A DNA stretch of 64,000 nucleotides from NCBI GenBank assembly GCA_001464765.1, contig LNDV01000030.1, forward strand, positions 124,001 through 188,000, in the 5' to 3' direction. Under the pieces are notes generated by a model. The model ran no database searches. It worked only from the letters and a program-made list of their open reading frames with translations, and was not told where the DNA came from. Within the stretch, counting starts at the first letter, position 1; each line of letters starts with the position of its first letter. This document shows, piece by piece, positions 1-8,476 of this stretch. The stretch is from Betaproteobacteria bacterium Ga0077526 (lineage in GTDB: Bacteria > Pseudomonadota > Gammaproteobacteria > Burkholderiales > Ga0077523). The position numbers were made by a program, and so were the translations under genes.

Positions 1-766
1 TGTTGCGGCGATCCACCACCTTGTCGACCACGGCCACGGGGGGCTCGGCCAGGATGCTCACGGAGGGCACCACGATCTGGAACTTGTCCGGCCCGAGTTC
101 CTTCACGGCGAGGAACGCCTCGTTCTCCCAGGCGAGCAGCACATCGCCGATGCCGCGCTCGACGAACGTCGTGGTGGACCCGCGCGCGCCGGAGTCCAGC
201 ACCTGCACGTTGCGGTACAGCCGCGACACGAAGTCACGCGCCTTCGCATCGTCCTTGCCGTATTTCTTGATCGCATAGACCCAGGCTGCCAGGTAGTTCC
301 AGCGGGCGCCGCCGGAGGTCTTGGGGTTGGGCGTGACGACCGAGATGCCCGGGCGGACGACATCCTCCCAGTCCTGGATGTTCTTGGGATTGCCCTTCCG
401 GACGAGGAACACGATCGTGGACGTGTAAGGCGAGCTGTTGTGCGGCAGGCGCTTCTGCCAGTCGACGGGCAGAAGCTTGCCGCGGGCGGCGATCTCGTCG
501 ATGTCGTAGGCGAGGGCCAGTGTGACGACGTCGGCGTCGAGGCCGTCGATCACGGCTCGCGCCTGCTTGCCGGAGCCCCCGTGCGACTGGCGGATGGAGA
601 TCTTCTCCTTGCCGGCCACGGCCCAGCGCTTCGCGAAGGCGGCGTTGATCTCCTGGTACAGCTCCCGCGTCGGATCGTAGGAGACATTCATGAGCGTGAC
701 GTCCGCCTGGGCGGACAAGCTGGCGATCAGGCCGAGGGCGGCGAGAAGAAGGTGGAACCGGGGCAT
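1..766 (-). CDS. sbp: Sulfate-binding periplasmic protein, 5' part (runs off left edge)
   Basis: The frame opens with ATG at 766 and stays open to the window edge, giving the first 255 residues or so. It should bind sulfate (or thiosulfate) in the periplasm and deliver it to the CysTWA importer. A short signal peptide (about residues 1-21, ending SAQA) is followed by family hallmarks: SYDPTRELY near the mature N-terminus, [27 protein letters not shown] and [16 protein letters not shown]. These match the Sbp/CysP family closely. The missing C-terminus and the permease genes would lie left of the window because transcription runs leftward. The divergent 287-bp gap to the next gene contains a locally AT-rich patch at about 885-910 that probably holds the promoter; I cannot assign a CysB site with confidence. 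Confidence 0.93.
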   Translation of the reverse strand, partial: MPRFHLLLAALGLIASLSAQADVTLMNVSYDPTRELYQEINAAFAKRWAVAGKEKISIRQSHGGSGKQARAVIDGLDADVVTLALAYDIDEIAARGKLLPVDWQKRLPHNSSPYTSTIVFLVRKGNPKNIQDWEDVVRPGISVVTPNPKTSGGARWNYLAAWVYAIKKYGKDDAKARDFVSRLYRNVQVLDSGARGSTTTFVERGIGDVLLAWENEAFLAVKELGPDKFQIVVPSVSILAEPPVAVVDKVVDRRN

Positions 767-1053
767 CTGGGGAATCTGGGTGAGAGGAACGGTCGGCCCG
801 GGACGCATCCACGGGACAACCCGTTCCTCGGAGAACGGAACCAGGAGCCTACCGACCCCCCTCGGGTGACGGAAGAAACGCTTTCGTATTTTCTTATTCG
901 ACCTGGTTCTAAGAATGATGCCGATGGGGCTGGTTCGTCATGTTCCCGAAACGGGCGCCCGCCGTGCGCGCTCCCGGGATCCGGGGCCGGGAGCTTTGGC
1001 GGGTATCCTTGGCGGACGACCAACGCGGGGCCGACCGCCCCGGAGAGGAAACG

Positions 1054-2157
1054 ATGCACTTCCAGGCTGCGGTGCTGCGCGAGGTCAATCGGCCGCTCAC
1101 CATCGAGACGCTCGAGATGGCGCCGCTCGCCCCGACCGACGTGCTGGTGCGGGTGCGGGCGAGCGGGCTGTGTCACACGGACCTGGAGGTGATTCAGGGC
1201 TCGCTGCCGTACCCGATGCCCATTGTCCTGGGGCACGAAGGCGCCGGGGTGGTCGAAGCGGTGGGAGATTCGGTCACCACAGTGGTGCCGGGTGATCACG
1301 TGATCCTCTCGTGGAACCCCAACTGCGGGCACTGCTTCTACTGTGTTCGTGACCAGCCGATCCTGTGCGAGCCGTTCACGCGGCATCAGCCGCGGGGGCA
1401 TCTCCTGGATGGCCGATCCCGCATGTCCAAGGACGGCATGACGGTCCACCACTATTCCGTCACATCGACCCACGCCGAGTTCACGGTCGTGCCCGAATCC
1501 GGCGCGATCCCCATTCCCAAAGCCATGCCCTTCGACCGGGCGTGCATCATCGGCTGCGGCGTGATGACCGGTGTCGGGGCGGTCGTGCGCAAGGCGAAGG
1601 TTCCGGCAGGCGCGAGCGTCGTGGTGATGGGGTGCGGTGCCGTGGGCCTGAACGCCATCCAGGGTGCCCGCATGGCCGGCGCCGGCAGGATCATCGCGGT
1701 GGATCGCGGGTCGGCGAAGCTTGCGCGAGCGGAGCAGTTCGGTGCCACGGACACGGTGGATGCGACGGCGGGCGATCCGGTCGCCGCCATCAGGGCGCTG
1801 ACGGGCGGGCGTGGCGCCGACTACGTGTTCGAGGCAGCCGGTCACGCCGATGTGTTCCGCCTTGCCGTGGAGGCAGTCCGTCCCGGCGGCGAAGTGGTGT
1901 GGCTCGGCAAGGTCAACGCGGACCGGGAAGTGTCCTTCCGATGGGGCTCGCTGATGGGCGAGCGGCGCATCGTGCGGTCGAGCTACGGTGATGCGCGTCC
2001 GAGCCGGGACTTCCCGTGGCTGGCTGGCGAGTACCTCGCTGGCCGCCTCATGCTCGATGAACTCATCACCCGGCGGATTCGTCTCGCCGATATCAACGAC
2101 GGCTTCGCCACGCTGGCGCGAGGTGAGGGTATCCGCACCGTGATCGAGTTCGACTGA
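1054..2157 (+). CDS. Zinc-dependent alcohol dehydrogenase (MDR superfamily)
   Basis: 367-residue NAD-linked medium-chain dehydrogenase, predicted to oxidise a primary or aromatic alcohol or reduce an aldehyde. Catalytic zinc ligands are Cys40 (GLCHTD), His61-Glu62 (GHEGAGVVE) and Cys168. A complete structural-zinc lobe is present (Cys91, Cys94, Cys97, Cys105). The Rossmann motif GCGAVG (193-198) is followed by an acidic Asp217, which favours NAD over NADP. ATG at 1054 is chosen because GGAGAGG lies just upstream; the upstream extension to 940 is low-complexity shadow. The stop is one base from the start of the next gene, so the two are probably co-transcribed. Similar to the class III/benzyl alcohol dehydrogenase branch; the substrate cannot be read from sequence. 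Confidence 0.92.
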   Translation: MHFQAAVLREVNRPLTIETLEMAPLAPTDVLVRVRASGLCHTDLEVIQGSLPYPMPIVLGHEGAGVVEAVGDSVTTVVPGDHVILSWNPNCGHCFYCVRDQPILCEPFTRHQPRGHLLDGRSRMSKDGMTVHHYSVTSTHAEFTVVPESGAIPIPKAMPFDRACIIGCGVMTGVGAVVRKAKVPAGASVVVMGCGAVGLNAIQGARMAGAGRIIAVDRGSAKLARAEQFGATDTVDATAGDPVAAIRALTGGRGADYVFEAAGHADVFRLAVEAVRPGGEVVWLGKVNADREVSFRWGSLMGERRIVRSSYGDARPSRDFPWLAGEYLAGRLMLDELITRRIRLADINDGFATLARGEGIRTVIEFD

Positions 2158-2158
2158 C

Positions 2159-3208
2159 ATGGCTGCGCGAGCCGGCAGTCATCCTTCCCTGGCGCCGGGC
2201 CAGATCGACAGGCCCCATTCGATGGCTGCGCTCGGCGACCTGCGGCTCGAGTCGGGCGAGGTGATCCACGACTTCGGGCAGTCGTACGTCATGCATGGCA
2301 CGCCGACGGGGCGCGGAGAGAATGTCGTCCTCGTCTGCGCTTCGCTCACCGGCAATCATCACCGCCTCGACTTCCTGATCGGAGAGGGGCGGGCGCTCGA
2401 CCCCTCGCGATACTGCGTCGTCGCCGTGGATCCCATCGGCAACGGTCTGTCGACCTCCCCGTCGAACAGTGCGCGGCAGCCGGGCATGCGCTTTCCGCGG
2501 TTCACGATTCGCGACATGGTCCATGCGCAGCATCGGCTGCTCACGGAGCACCTCGGCATCGACCGCGCGTTCGCGGTCGTCGGTGCGTCGATGGGAGGCA
2601 TGCAGGCGCTGCAGTGGGTCGTGTCTCACCCGGATTTCGCGGCGCGCTCCGTCGCGATGACGCCGATGGCGCGCACCGCGCCGTGGGCGGTCGCAGTCAC
2701 GGAAACCGCGCGCTCGTGTCTGATGGCGGATCCGGCGTGGACGGGGGACGGCTTCGCGGGGATTCCCGATCGTGGGTGGCGCGCCTATGCGGGGCTCATG
2801 ACGGTGCTTCTGTCGCGGACGCCCATGGCACTGGCCGAACAGATGTCGGGGTGCGACGACACGCACGAGTGGTTCGACGCGATGGTGGCGCAGGTTCGCC
2901 GCAACGGCTTCGACGCGACGGACTACCTGTACCAGTCGCGGGCGTACGAACGACACGACGTGGGGACGACGCCGGGCCACGCCGGCACCGATGCCGCCCT
3001 CGCGTCGATTCGCGCCCGCATGCTGATCGCCGCGCCCGCGATGGACCTGTTCAATCCGGTCATCTGCGCGCGGGACATCGCCGCGGCGGTGCCTGGCGCC
3101 CGTTTCGTCGAGATCCCATCGCTGCAAGGGCACCAGGCTGCCACGAGCCAGCGCGCCGAGGATGCCGCGTTCCTCAACGGTGCGATCGGCTCGTTCTTCG
3201 CGGCCTGA
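2159..3208 (+). CDS. MetX-like alpha/beta-hydrolase
   Basis: 349-residue alpha/beta-hydrolase related to homoserine O-acetyltransferases. The nucleophile elbow is GASMGGMQALQW (Ser144); the likely acid and base are Asp296 (AMDLFNP) and His325 (LQGHQAA). The oxyanion segment ASLTGNHH resembles MetX ALTG-H. It is shorter than typical MetX and lacks the GGC.GTTGP substrate loop, reading DPIGNGLSTSP there instead, so transfer of acetyl or succinyl groups to homoserine is doubtful; it may be a hydrolase or a transferase with another acceptor. It starts one base after the alcohol dehydrogenase stop, implying translational coupling and a shared pathway. Confidence 0.85.
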   Translation: MAARAGSHPSLAPGQIDRPHSMAALGDLRLESGEVIHDFGQSYVMHGTPTGRGENVVLVCASLTGNHHRLDFLIGEGRALDPSRYCVVAVDPIGNGLSTSPSNSARQPGMRFPRFTIRDMVHAQHRLLTEHLGIDRAFAVVGASMGGMQALQWVVSHPDFAARSVAMTPMARTAPWAVAVTETARSCLMADPAWTGDGFAGIPDRGWRAYAGLMTVLLSRTPMALAEQMSGCDDTHEWFDAMVAQVRRNGFDATDYLYQSRAYERHDVGTTPGHAGTDAALASIRARMLIAAPAMDLFNPVICARDIAAAVPGARFVEIPSLQGHQAATSQRAEDAAFLNGAIGSFFAA

Positions 3209-3307
3209 CGGGCGTTCGCCCGCACTCTTGCGGTGCGCTTGTGAAGGACGATCGCTCGGGGGTGGCGTCGTCCGGTTTCGCCGGGTCGGCCGTCCGGTCC
3301 CGGGGCG

Positions 3308-3742
3308 TCACTTGCCGCGGTCACCGCACATGAACGGCAGGGAGTCGAGCGCGAAACGGCGTCGCTCGCCCTGATCCTGCAGATACGCGTTCTGGACCTG
3401 ATAGGCCTCGCGTTCCTTCGAGAACCAGCGGTCGCACTGGTCGCCGATGCGGTCGAAGCGGCCACTCAGATGCTGGACGTGATGCACCAGTTCGTGAAGC
3501 AGGATCGATCGCGCAAACGTGTCCTGCGACGGGTCCACCGTGTCGCTCACGAAGATGCCCCGGTCCGGCAGATAGAACGCCTTGATGCCGCACGGCTTGC
3601 CCTTGCACAGCATCGAATGAATCTGCGTCGGCGGAACGACATGGACCTCCGGGAGGATGTCCGGCACCGGATAGCCCGACAGGAGCTTGATGGCTGTGAA
3701 GAGCTCGGCCACCAGCTCCACCAGGGTGTTGTTGCTGCCCAT
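3308..3742 (-). CDS. Small HExxH (zincin-like) protein of unknown function
   Basis: 144 residues, starting at ATG 3742. Residues 83-87 read HELVH, followed by HVQHLSGR, a classic HExxH zinc-peptidase motif in a helix. Glu110 or Glu112 (SKEREAYQVQN) is placed to act as a third ligand, as in gluzincins. The mature part also carries cysteines at 46, 51, 103 and 139, which could form disulfides. No clear signal peptide is visible; the N-terminus (MGSNNTLVELVAELF) is an amphipathic or hydrophobic helix. It is monocistronic and convergent with the MetX-like gene. Specific family not recognised; peptidase activity is inference from the motif alone. Confidence 0.8.
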   Translation of the reverse strand: MGSNNTLVELVAELFTAIKLLSGYPVPDILPEVHVVPPTQIHSMLCKGKPCGIKAFYLPDRGIFVSDTVDPSQDTFARSILLHELVHHVQHLSGRFDRIGDQCDRWFSKEREAYQVQNAYLQDQGERRRFALDSLPFMCGDRGK

Positions 3743-4153
3743 GAGGCACCTTTTTCGAGTCAGGGAGAGGGTCCGGTTCACACGCACCCCGCGCCGACAG
3801 GACGTTTCCCGCTCGAGACTACTCCGCCACGCCGAAGGAGGGGCGCCGGACAAAGTACGTTTGTCCAGGCCAGGGGGCTCGGGAATCTTCTCTCGGCGAG
3901 ATGTGAGAAAAGTTCTCTGCGTATCCGGGTGTTTTTCCTTGACGTCACCGCGAAAAGTACCCACACTTTTCCAGTCCGTCGAGCACCTGGCCTCAGTTGA
4001 GTGTCTTGTCGGGTGAACGGGGTCCGCAGCCGCGTGGACGTCAGCAATTCCTTCCGACGGAGTCGTCGGGCTCCAACGAGTCCCCCGCTGCTCCCGGCTC
4101 AGTCCGGTCCACATCCCGCGGTACCTGATTTTCAATTCTTGGGAGGTTTACTC
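3743..4153. promoter_or_regulatory. Divergent intergenic region upstream of the quinoprotein gene, with two dyads
   Basis: 411 bp with no convincing gene. Two short inverted repeats stand out: GAGAA-AAG-TTCTC at 3905-3917, and GAAAAGT (3952-3958) facing ACTTTTC (3965-3971). A TTGACG hexamer at 3940-3945 lies between them and could be a -35 box, but no good -10 follows at the right spacing. These are candidate operators for the dehydrogenase operon; the leader from here to the ATG would be nearly 200 nt. The assignment is inference. Confidence 0.35.
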
Positions 4154-5899
4154 ATGCGTAGTCAAGCCCTTCGCCTCGTGCCTTCGGCGCTGGCAGCGGC
4201 CGTCTCGGCTGCTCTGCTCGCTTCCGGCGGCGCCGTCGCGGCAGATGTCGATTCCAACCGCCTGCTGAACGCGGACAAGGAACCGGGCAACTGGATGAGC
4301 TATCACGGCTCGTACAAGTCCTGGCACTACAGCGCGCTCGATCAGATCAACACGAAGAACGTCGGCAAGCTGAAGGAAGCCTGGTCTCATGTGGCCTCCC
4401 GTGCGAACCGCGGTCTGCAGGGCGTGCCGCTCGCCATCGACGGCGTCCTCTACTACACCAGCCCGTACAACCAGGTCTACGCACTCGACGGCGCGACCGG
4501 CAAGATGATCTGGACGTACAAGCACAAGCTGAACGAAGACCTGGTCGCCCGCCAGACGCACTCGCCCTACAACCGCGGTCTCGCCGCCGGTTACGGCAAC
4601 CTCTACATGGGCACGCTGGACGGCAAGCTCGCCGCCATCGACATGAAGACCGGCAAGCTCAACTGGGAAACCAAGCTGGTCGACTCCGAGAAGCTGACGG
4701 TCGGCTTCACCGGCGCTCCCCTGGTCGTGAAGGACAAGGTCATCATCGGCGCCCAGGGCGGCGAGTGGCCGGATCGCGGTCCGATCTTCGGCGTCAACGC
4801 CAAGACCGGCCAGAAGGTCTGGCACTTCCTGACCTCCGGCGGTAACGACGGCACGGCGTCCGATGCCCGCAATACCTGGGGTGGTGACTCCTACAAGACC
4901 GGTGGCGGCGGCGGCTGGATGGCCGGCAGCTACGATCCCGAGAACGACACGGTGTGGTGGGGTACCGCCAATCCGGCCCCCCTGTACGACTGGGCCGGCG
5001 ACAAGTTCATGACCGAAGGCCCGCGCCCCGGCCTGAACCTGTACACGTCCTCGGTGCTGCAACTCAACCCCGACACGGGCGAGCTGAAGAGCTACCACCA
5101 GGTCCTCCCGCACGATGCATGGGACTTCGACCCTGCCCAGGGCGAACTCATGATGATCGAGCGTGACGGCAAGAAGTACGTCGTGCATCCGAGCAAGAGC
5201 GGCTTCGTGTTCGTGTTCGACCGCAAGTCCGGCAAGCCGGTCAAGGTCTACAAGGGCGTCGATGCCATCAACTTCGTGAAGGACATCAAGGACGACGGTA
5301 CGCTCGTCGGCCGTTGGGATCCGCCCGAAGGCAAGCACGTCAACCTCTGCCCGGCCATCGCCGGCGGCTACAGCTGGAACGCCGGTACCTACAGCCCCAA
5401 GACCAACCTGCTCTACAAGGTCGGTTTCGAGTGGTGTATGGACCTGGAAATCGTGAAGACCGAGCCGATCACCGAGCCCGTCGTTCAGCTCAACATCGGT
5501 GCCAACTTCACGATGCACGGCCCCGGCGACAAGCAGGCCTTCGGTCACATCCGTGCCCGCGACCCGCTCACCGGCGCTGTGAAGTTCGAGATCAAGTACC
5601 CCGGTGCAGTCCCCCACGGTGGTCTGCTGTCGACCGCCGGCAACGTGCTGTTCGTGCCTGAGGCCGACGGCATGTTCACCGCCTACGACGCCGCCAACGG
5701 CAAGAAGCTCTGGTCCCACAACATGGGTCAGGGCAGCGTGGGTGGCACCATCTCCTATCTGGCCGGCGGCAAGCAGTACGTTGCAGTCATGACGGGTTGG
5801 GGCAGCCTGGTGGGCGACGGCTACGGCGACCTCTGGGGCGAGCCCTGGAAGAGCATGCCGAAGGACTCCGGTGTCCTGAAGGTCTACTCGCTGCAGTAA
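4154..5899 (+). CDS. PQQ-dependent (quinoprotein) alcohol dehydrogenase, probable lanthanide type
   Basis: 581-residue periplasmic quinoprotein that oxidises an alcohol with pyrroloquinoline quinone and passes electrons to a cytochrome c. Signal peptide about 1-30 (GGAVAA|DV). Beta-propeller repeats recur (YALDGATGKMIW, AIDMKTGKLNWE, FVFDRKSGKPV). By comparison with methanol dehydrogenases the metal and PQQ residues are Glu204 (GGEWPDRG), Asn273 (GTANPAP), the catalytic Asp324 and an extra Asp326 in HDAWDFD. The second Asp two residues on is the mark of lanthanide-using XoxF/ExaF enzymes; calcium MxaF has Ala there. The vicinal Cys-Cys of MDH and QEDH is absent (the site reads THSPYNRGL), so this is not a classical XoxF. 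ATG 4154 follows GGGAGG. A terminator lies directly downstream, before its cytochrome gene. Confidence 0.93.
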   Translation: MRSQALRLVPSALAAAVSAALLASGGAVAADVDSNRLLNADKEPGNWMSYHGSYKSWHYSALDQINTKNVGKLKEAWSHVASRANRGLQGVPLAIDGVLYYTSPYNQVYALDGATGKMIWTYKHKLNEDLVARQTHSPYNRGLAAGYGNLYMGTLDGKLAAIDMKTGKLNWETKLVDSEKLTVGFTGAPLVVKDKVIIGAQGGEWPDRGPIFGVNAKTGQKVWHFLTSGGNDGTASDARNTWGGDSYKTGGGGGWMAGSYDPENDTVWWGTANPAPLYDWAGDKFMTEGPRPGLNLYTSSVLQLNPDTGELKSYHQVLPHDAWDFDPAQGELMMIERDGKKYVVHPSKSGFVFVFDRKSGKPVKVYKGVDAINFVKDIKDDGTLVGRWDPPEGKHVNLCPAIAGGYSWNAGTYSPKTNLLYKVGFEWCMDLEIVKTEPITEPVVQLNIGANFTMHGPGDKQAFGHIRARDPLTGAVKFEIKYPGAVPHGGLLSTAGNVLFVPEADGMFTAYDAANGKKLWSHNMGQGSVGGTISYLAGGKQYVAVMTGWGSLVGDGYGDLWGEPWKSMPKDSGVLKVYSLQ

Positions 5900-5938
5900 G
5901 CGCGATATCAGGCTTGCTGTTTGCCTGATGCAGTAGGA

Positions 5939-5966
5939 GGGCGGGGACGGCGTCCCCGCCCTTTTT
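5939..5966 (+). terminator. Rho-independent terminator between dehydrogenase and cytochrome genes
   Basis: A perfect 10-bp stem (GGGCGGGGAC, 5939-5948, with GTCCCCGCCC, 5952-5961), a three-base loop and a TTTTT run at 5962-5966. Its position inside the cluster suggests that the abundant dehydrogenase mRNA is mostly ended here and the downstream cytochrome and XoxJ-like genes receive only read-through or their own promoter. Confidence 0.9.
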
Positions 5967-6073
5967 GTCTTTCGGAGTCGGCGCATGGTGCACCGGCGGC
6001 GTTGTGATAGGCCGGCGGGCGGAGCGTCGCTCCCCGTTCCCGGCCGGAATTTCGAACTATTGGAGGTATTGCC

Positions 6074-6430
6074 GTGAGACGTTTTCGTGACCAGCTTATT
6101 CCCGTGACCCTCGCGTCCGCGCTGGTGATGGCCCTCGGGGCCGCGCTGCCTGCCCGTGCGGAAGACGCGCCGGCACCCAAGCCCCTGGACATCAAGAACA
6201 CTTTCCGCAACGTCTGCGGTTTCTGCCATGCGGACTATGGTCGCAAGGCCGGAAAGGGTCCTCAGCTCATGAATTCGGAGCGGACGGACGATTACCTCTT
6301 CAACCGCATCAAGAACGGGATGCCGAGCCGCATGGCGGCATTCGGCAGCGTCTATTCCGATGCGCAGATCCGCGACATCGTGAAATTCATCCGCAGCCTC
6401 AAGGAAGGCGAGGAGCCGCAGAATCCATGA
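6074..6430 (+). CDS. Class I cytochrome c, electron acceptor of the quinoprotein dehydrogenase
   Basis: 118 residues with a signal peptide (about 1-29, ending ARA|EDAPAP) and one haem-binding motif Cys48-GF-Cys51-His52. The distal Met ligand is Met83 or Met87 in KNGMPSRMAAFG. It should accept electrons from the PQQ enzyme in the periplasm, the role of XoxG/MxaG-type cytochromes, although it is shorter than those. GTG start at 6074 is supported by GGAGG at 6062-6066. Its stop overlaps the next start as ATGA, so it is translationally coupled to the XoxJ-like gene. Confidence 0.93.
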   Translation: MRRFRDQLIPVTLASALVMALGAALPARAEDAPAPKPLDIKNTFRNVCGFCHADYGRKAGKGPQLMNSERTDDYLFNRIKNGMPSRMAAFGSVYSDAQIRDIVKFIRSLKEGEEPQNP

Positions 6431-7233
6431 GCAGCACCGGTTTGATCCGCACGACCACGCGCCTCCGGCGCGCCCTTGGCACTGCAGGGCTGATCTTCGC
6501 GGGGCTGGCGTTTGCGCTGCCGGCCGGCGCGCGGACGCTCGCCGAGGTGAAGGCGCTGGGAACCATCTCCATGTGTGCCAGCCCCGAGACCCTGCCCTAT
6601 GCCAGCGACCAGCCGGGCGATCCGGGCTTCCAGGTCGAGATTGGCCGCGCGATCGCGGAAGGGCTGGGGCTCAATCTGTCGATCGAGTGGATCGTGCCTC
6701 GCCGCCGTGCGAATGTCGTCAACTGCGACATGCAGCTGGACAGCGTGAACGACGTGGCGATGAACAAGGGCCGTTCGCTGCTGACCCGTCCGTACCAGAA
6801 GTCGGGCGTCGCGCTCGGCGTGACCAAGGGGGCGACCCCGGTATCGGACTACAAGCAGCTCGCCAAGGATCAGAAGGTCGGCGTGATGGTGAACTCCGTC
6901 GCCAGCGTCGTCCTCGGCAAGAACGGCGCGACGCTCACCCCCTACGCGTTCCAGAACGACATGGTCGACGACCTCGCGAAGGGCCAGATCTACGGTGCGG
7001 CCGTGTCGATCGCGACACTCAGCTACTACATCCACACCAAGCCCGAGTCGGGCATCCAGCTGGCGTACGCCTTCGACAGCGCGCCGGAACTCAGCTGGGA
7101 AGTCTCCGTCGGCCTGCGGAAGTCCGATCAGGCGCTGGTCGATGAAGTGAACAAGGTGCTGGACAAGCTGCTGTCGGAAGGAACCCTGACGCGCATCTAC
7201 GCCAAGTACGGTATCGAGCACCGCAAACCCTGA
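6427..7233 (+). CDS. XoxJ/MxaJ-like periplasmic protein, quinoprotein-associated
   Basis: 268 residues with a signal peptide (hydrophobic stretch about 19-32) and a type 2 periplasmic-binding-protein fold: CASPETLPYASDQPGDPGFQVEIGRAIAEGLGL is the typical opening, with PYQKSGVALGV and a C-terminal LSEGTLTRIYAKYGIE. Members beside PQQ dehydrogenases and their cytochromes are called MxaJ or XoxJ and are thought to help activate or mature the apo-enzyme rather than to import solute. The gene order dehydrogenase, cytochrome, J protein is the same as in xoxFGJ. Starts within the cytochrome stop (ATGA). Confidence 0.9.
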   Translation: MSSTGLIRTTTRLRRALGTAGLIFAGLAFALPAGARTLAEVKALGTISMCASPETLPYASDQPGDPGFQVEIGRAIAEGLGLNLSIEWIVPRRRANVVNCDMQLDSVNDVAMNKGRSLLTRPYQKSGVALGVTKGATPVSDYKQLAKDQKVGVMVNSVASVVLGKNGATLTPYAFQNDMVDDLAKGQIYGAAVSIATLSYYIHTKPESGIQLAYAFDSAPELSWEVSVGLRKSDQALVDEVNKVLDKLLSEGTLTRIYAKYGIEHRKP

Positions 7234-7275
7234 CCTCCACCACGGGCTGCGTCCGTTGCAGCCCCTGAAGTTACG

Positions 7276-7310
7276 AACGCCCCGGCTGATGCTCTCCCGG
7301 GGCGTTTATG
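7276..7310 (+). terminator. Terminator of the quinoprotein operon
   Basis: Inverted repeat AACGCCCCGG (7276-7285) with CCGGGGCGTT (7297-7306), an 11-base loop and a short T-rich tail (TTTATG). It lies between the XoxJ-like gene and the convergent HNH gene, so it may serve both. Confidence 0.75.
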
Positions 7311-7348
7311 TTTCGCCGGCCTGCGTTCTGGCCCGGGCGCTTGCGGAG

Positions 7349-7912
7349 TCAGGCGGTAAGGCGGCTGGTGGCCGGCACCTTCGCGAGAAGGTACTCCATC
7401 TGGTCTGCCAGGATGTAGCGGTTGGCGAGGATGAAGTCCTCCCAGCGGGACGGCACGTAGGGCAGGTAACGGAGCCGCATCCCGACTTCTTCAGGCGTGC
7501 GTGCGCCCTTGGCGGCATTGCAGGCGTGGCAGGCCGTGACGACGTTGGTCCAGCAGTCGGCGCCGCCGCGTGATACCGGAATCACATGCTCCCGCGACAG
7601 GTCGCCCGTCCGGAAACGCAGGCCGCAGTAAGCACACAGGCGGCGGTCCCGCGCGAAGAGCTTGACGTTGGTGAGGCGCGGCACGTGGGCCTGCCAGAGC
7701 GCCGTCCGCTCCCGCCCGGCCACTGCAATGATGTTCTCCACCACGATCACGGAACGGGCGCCGCCCCGCTGCCAGCCGCCGTGGTAGACGATCGCAGGCC
7801 CCCCGATGCCATAGGCGACCATCGATCGCGCGTAGTACGTGACGGCTGTCTCCACGCTGACCCAGTCGCGCGGGGCACCCGAGACGTCGAGGGCAAGAAT
7901 CTGCCGGGCCAT
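7349..7912 (-). CDS. HNH endonuclease family protein
   Basis: 187 residues starting at ATG 7912. The C-terminal half carries a complete HNH zinc-finger nuclease module: Cys93-x2-Cys96, Glu108-His109 (SREHVIPVSRGG), Asn123 (CWTNVV) and Cys128-x2-Cys131 with Asn132. The N-terminal ~90 residues hold a separate beta-rich domain typical of stand-alone HNH proteins in proteobacteria whose role is unknown. There is no adjacent methylase, phage or intron sequence to assign it to restriction, packaging or homing. Monocistronic. Confidence 0.88.
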   Translation of the reverse strand: MARQILALDVSGAPRDWVSVETAVTYYARSMVAYGIGGPAIVYHGGWQRGGARSVIVVENIIAVAGRERTALWQAHVPRLTNVKLFARDRRLCAYCGLRFRTGDLSREHVIPVSRGGADCWTNVVTACHACNAAKGARTPEEVGMRLRYLPYVPSRWEDFILANRYILADQMEYLLAKVPATSRLTA

Positions 7913-8113
7913 GGGGATCTCCTGTACGGCGGGCGCGGGCGAAACGCGCGCACCCGGAGGATCGAACGACGAACACCACAAGCTCCGACCAGGATGGTAG
8001 CCGGTAAGCGGCTCTTTGTAACAGCGTCTTGCACTGAGAGCGCCGTCACGCGCGGGAGGGCGGCACGTGCGGCGCACTCGCCAATTACCCCGACCCGGGG
8101 CCATAATCCGGCC

Positions 8114-8401
8114 ATGACCTCCGCCGTGCCTACCGTCCAGATCGACAACGACCGCGTGCGCGTCACCGAGTGGCGCTTCGCGCCCGGTGCGTCGACCGGA
8201 TTTCATCGCCATGAGATGGACTACGTCGTCGTGCCGATGCTCGACGGCAAGCTCCGTCTCGTGGAGCCGCAGGGAACGCGGGAGGTCGCGCTGAAGGCCG
8301 GCGTCTCCTACTCCCGGCCGGCCGGCGTGGAGCACGACGTCATCAATGCTAACGATTACGAGTACGTGTTCGTCGAAGTGGAACTGAAGGGCCCGGCCTG
8401 A
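8114..8401 (+). CDS. Small single-domain cupin protein
   Basis: 95 residues forming one cupin barrel. First conserved motif: GASTGFHRHEMDYVVVPMLDG, with His31, His33 and Glu34 as likely metal ligands; second: SYSRPAGVEHDVIN, supplying the last His. Such proteins are often sugar or small-molecule isomerases, dioxygenases or metal-binding sensors; nothing here decides between them. ATG 8114 is chosen because the upstream extension is antisense to the HNH gene. Confidence 0.85.
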   Translation: MTSAVPTVQIDNDRVRVTEWRFAPGASTGFHRHEMDYVVVPMLDGKLRLVEPQGTREVALKAGVSYSRPAGVEHDVINANDYEYVFVEVELKGPA

Positions 8402-8476
8402 CGGAACGCGGGCTGTGACCTTCCCTCTCCCGGTGGTCTCGACAGGCCCCACGACTTCGCACGAAGGAATTGCCCG

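Noticed and set aside
885..915. CysB-type activation site for the sulfate-binding gene
   Set aside because: The patch is AT-rich and well placed, but no site clear enough to call.
940..1053. Upstream extension of the alcohol dehydrogenase
   Set aside because: The added 38 residues are low-complexity and a strong GGAGAGG lies directly before ATG 1054.
4148..6229. 693-residue open frame antisense to the quinoprotein dehydrogenase
   Set aside because: Low-complexity, codon-reversed shadow of a strongly supported gene; no ribosome binding site or family features.
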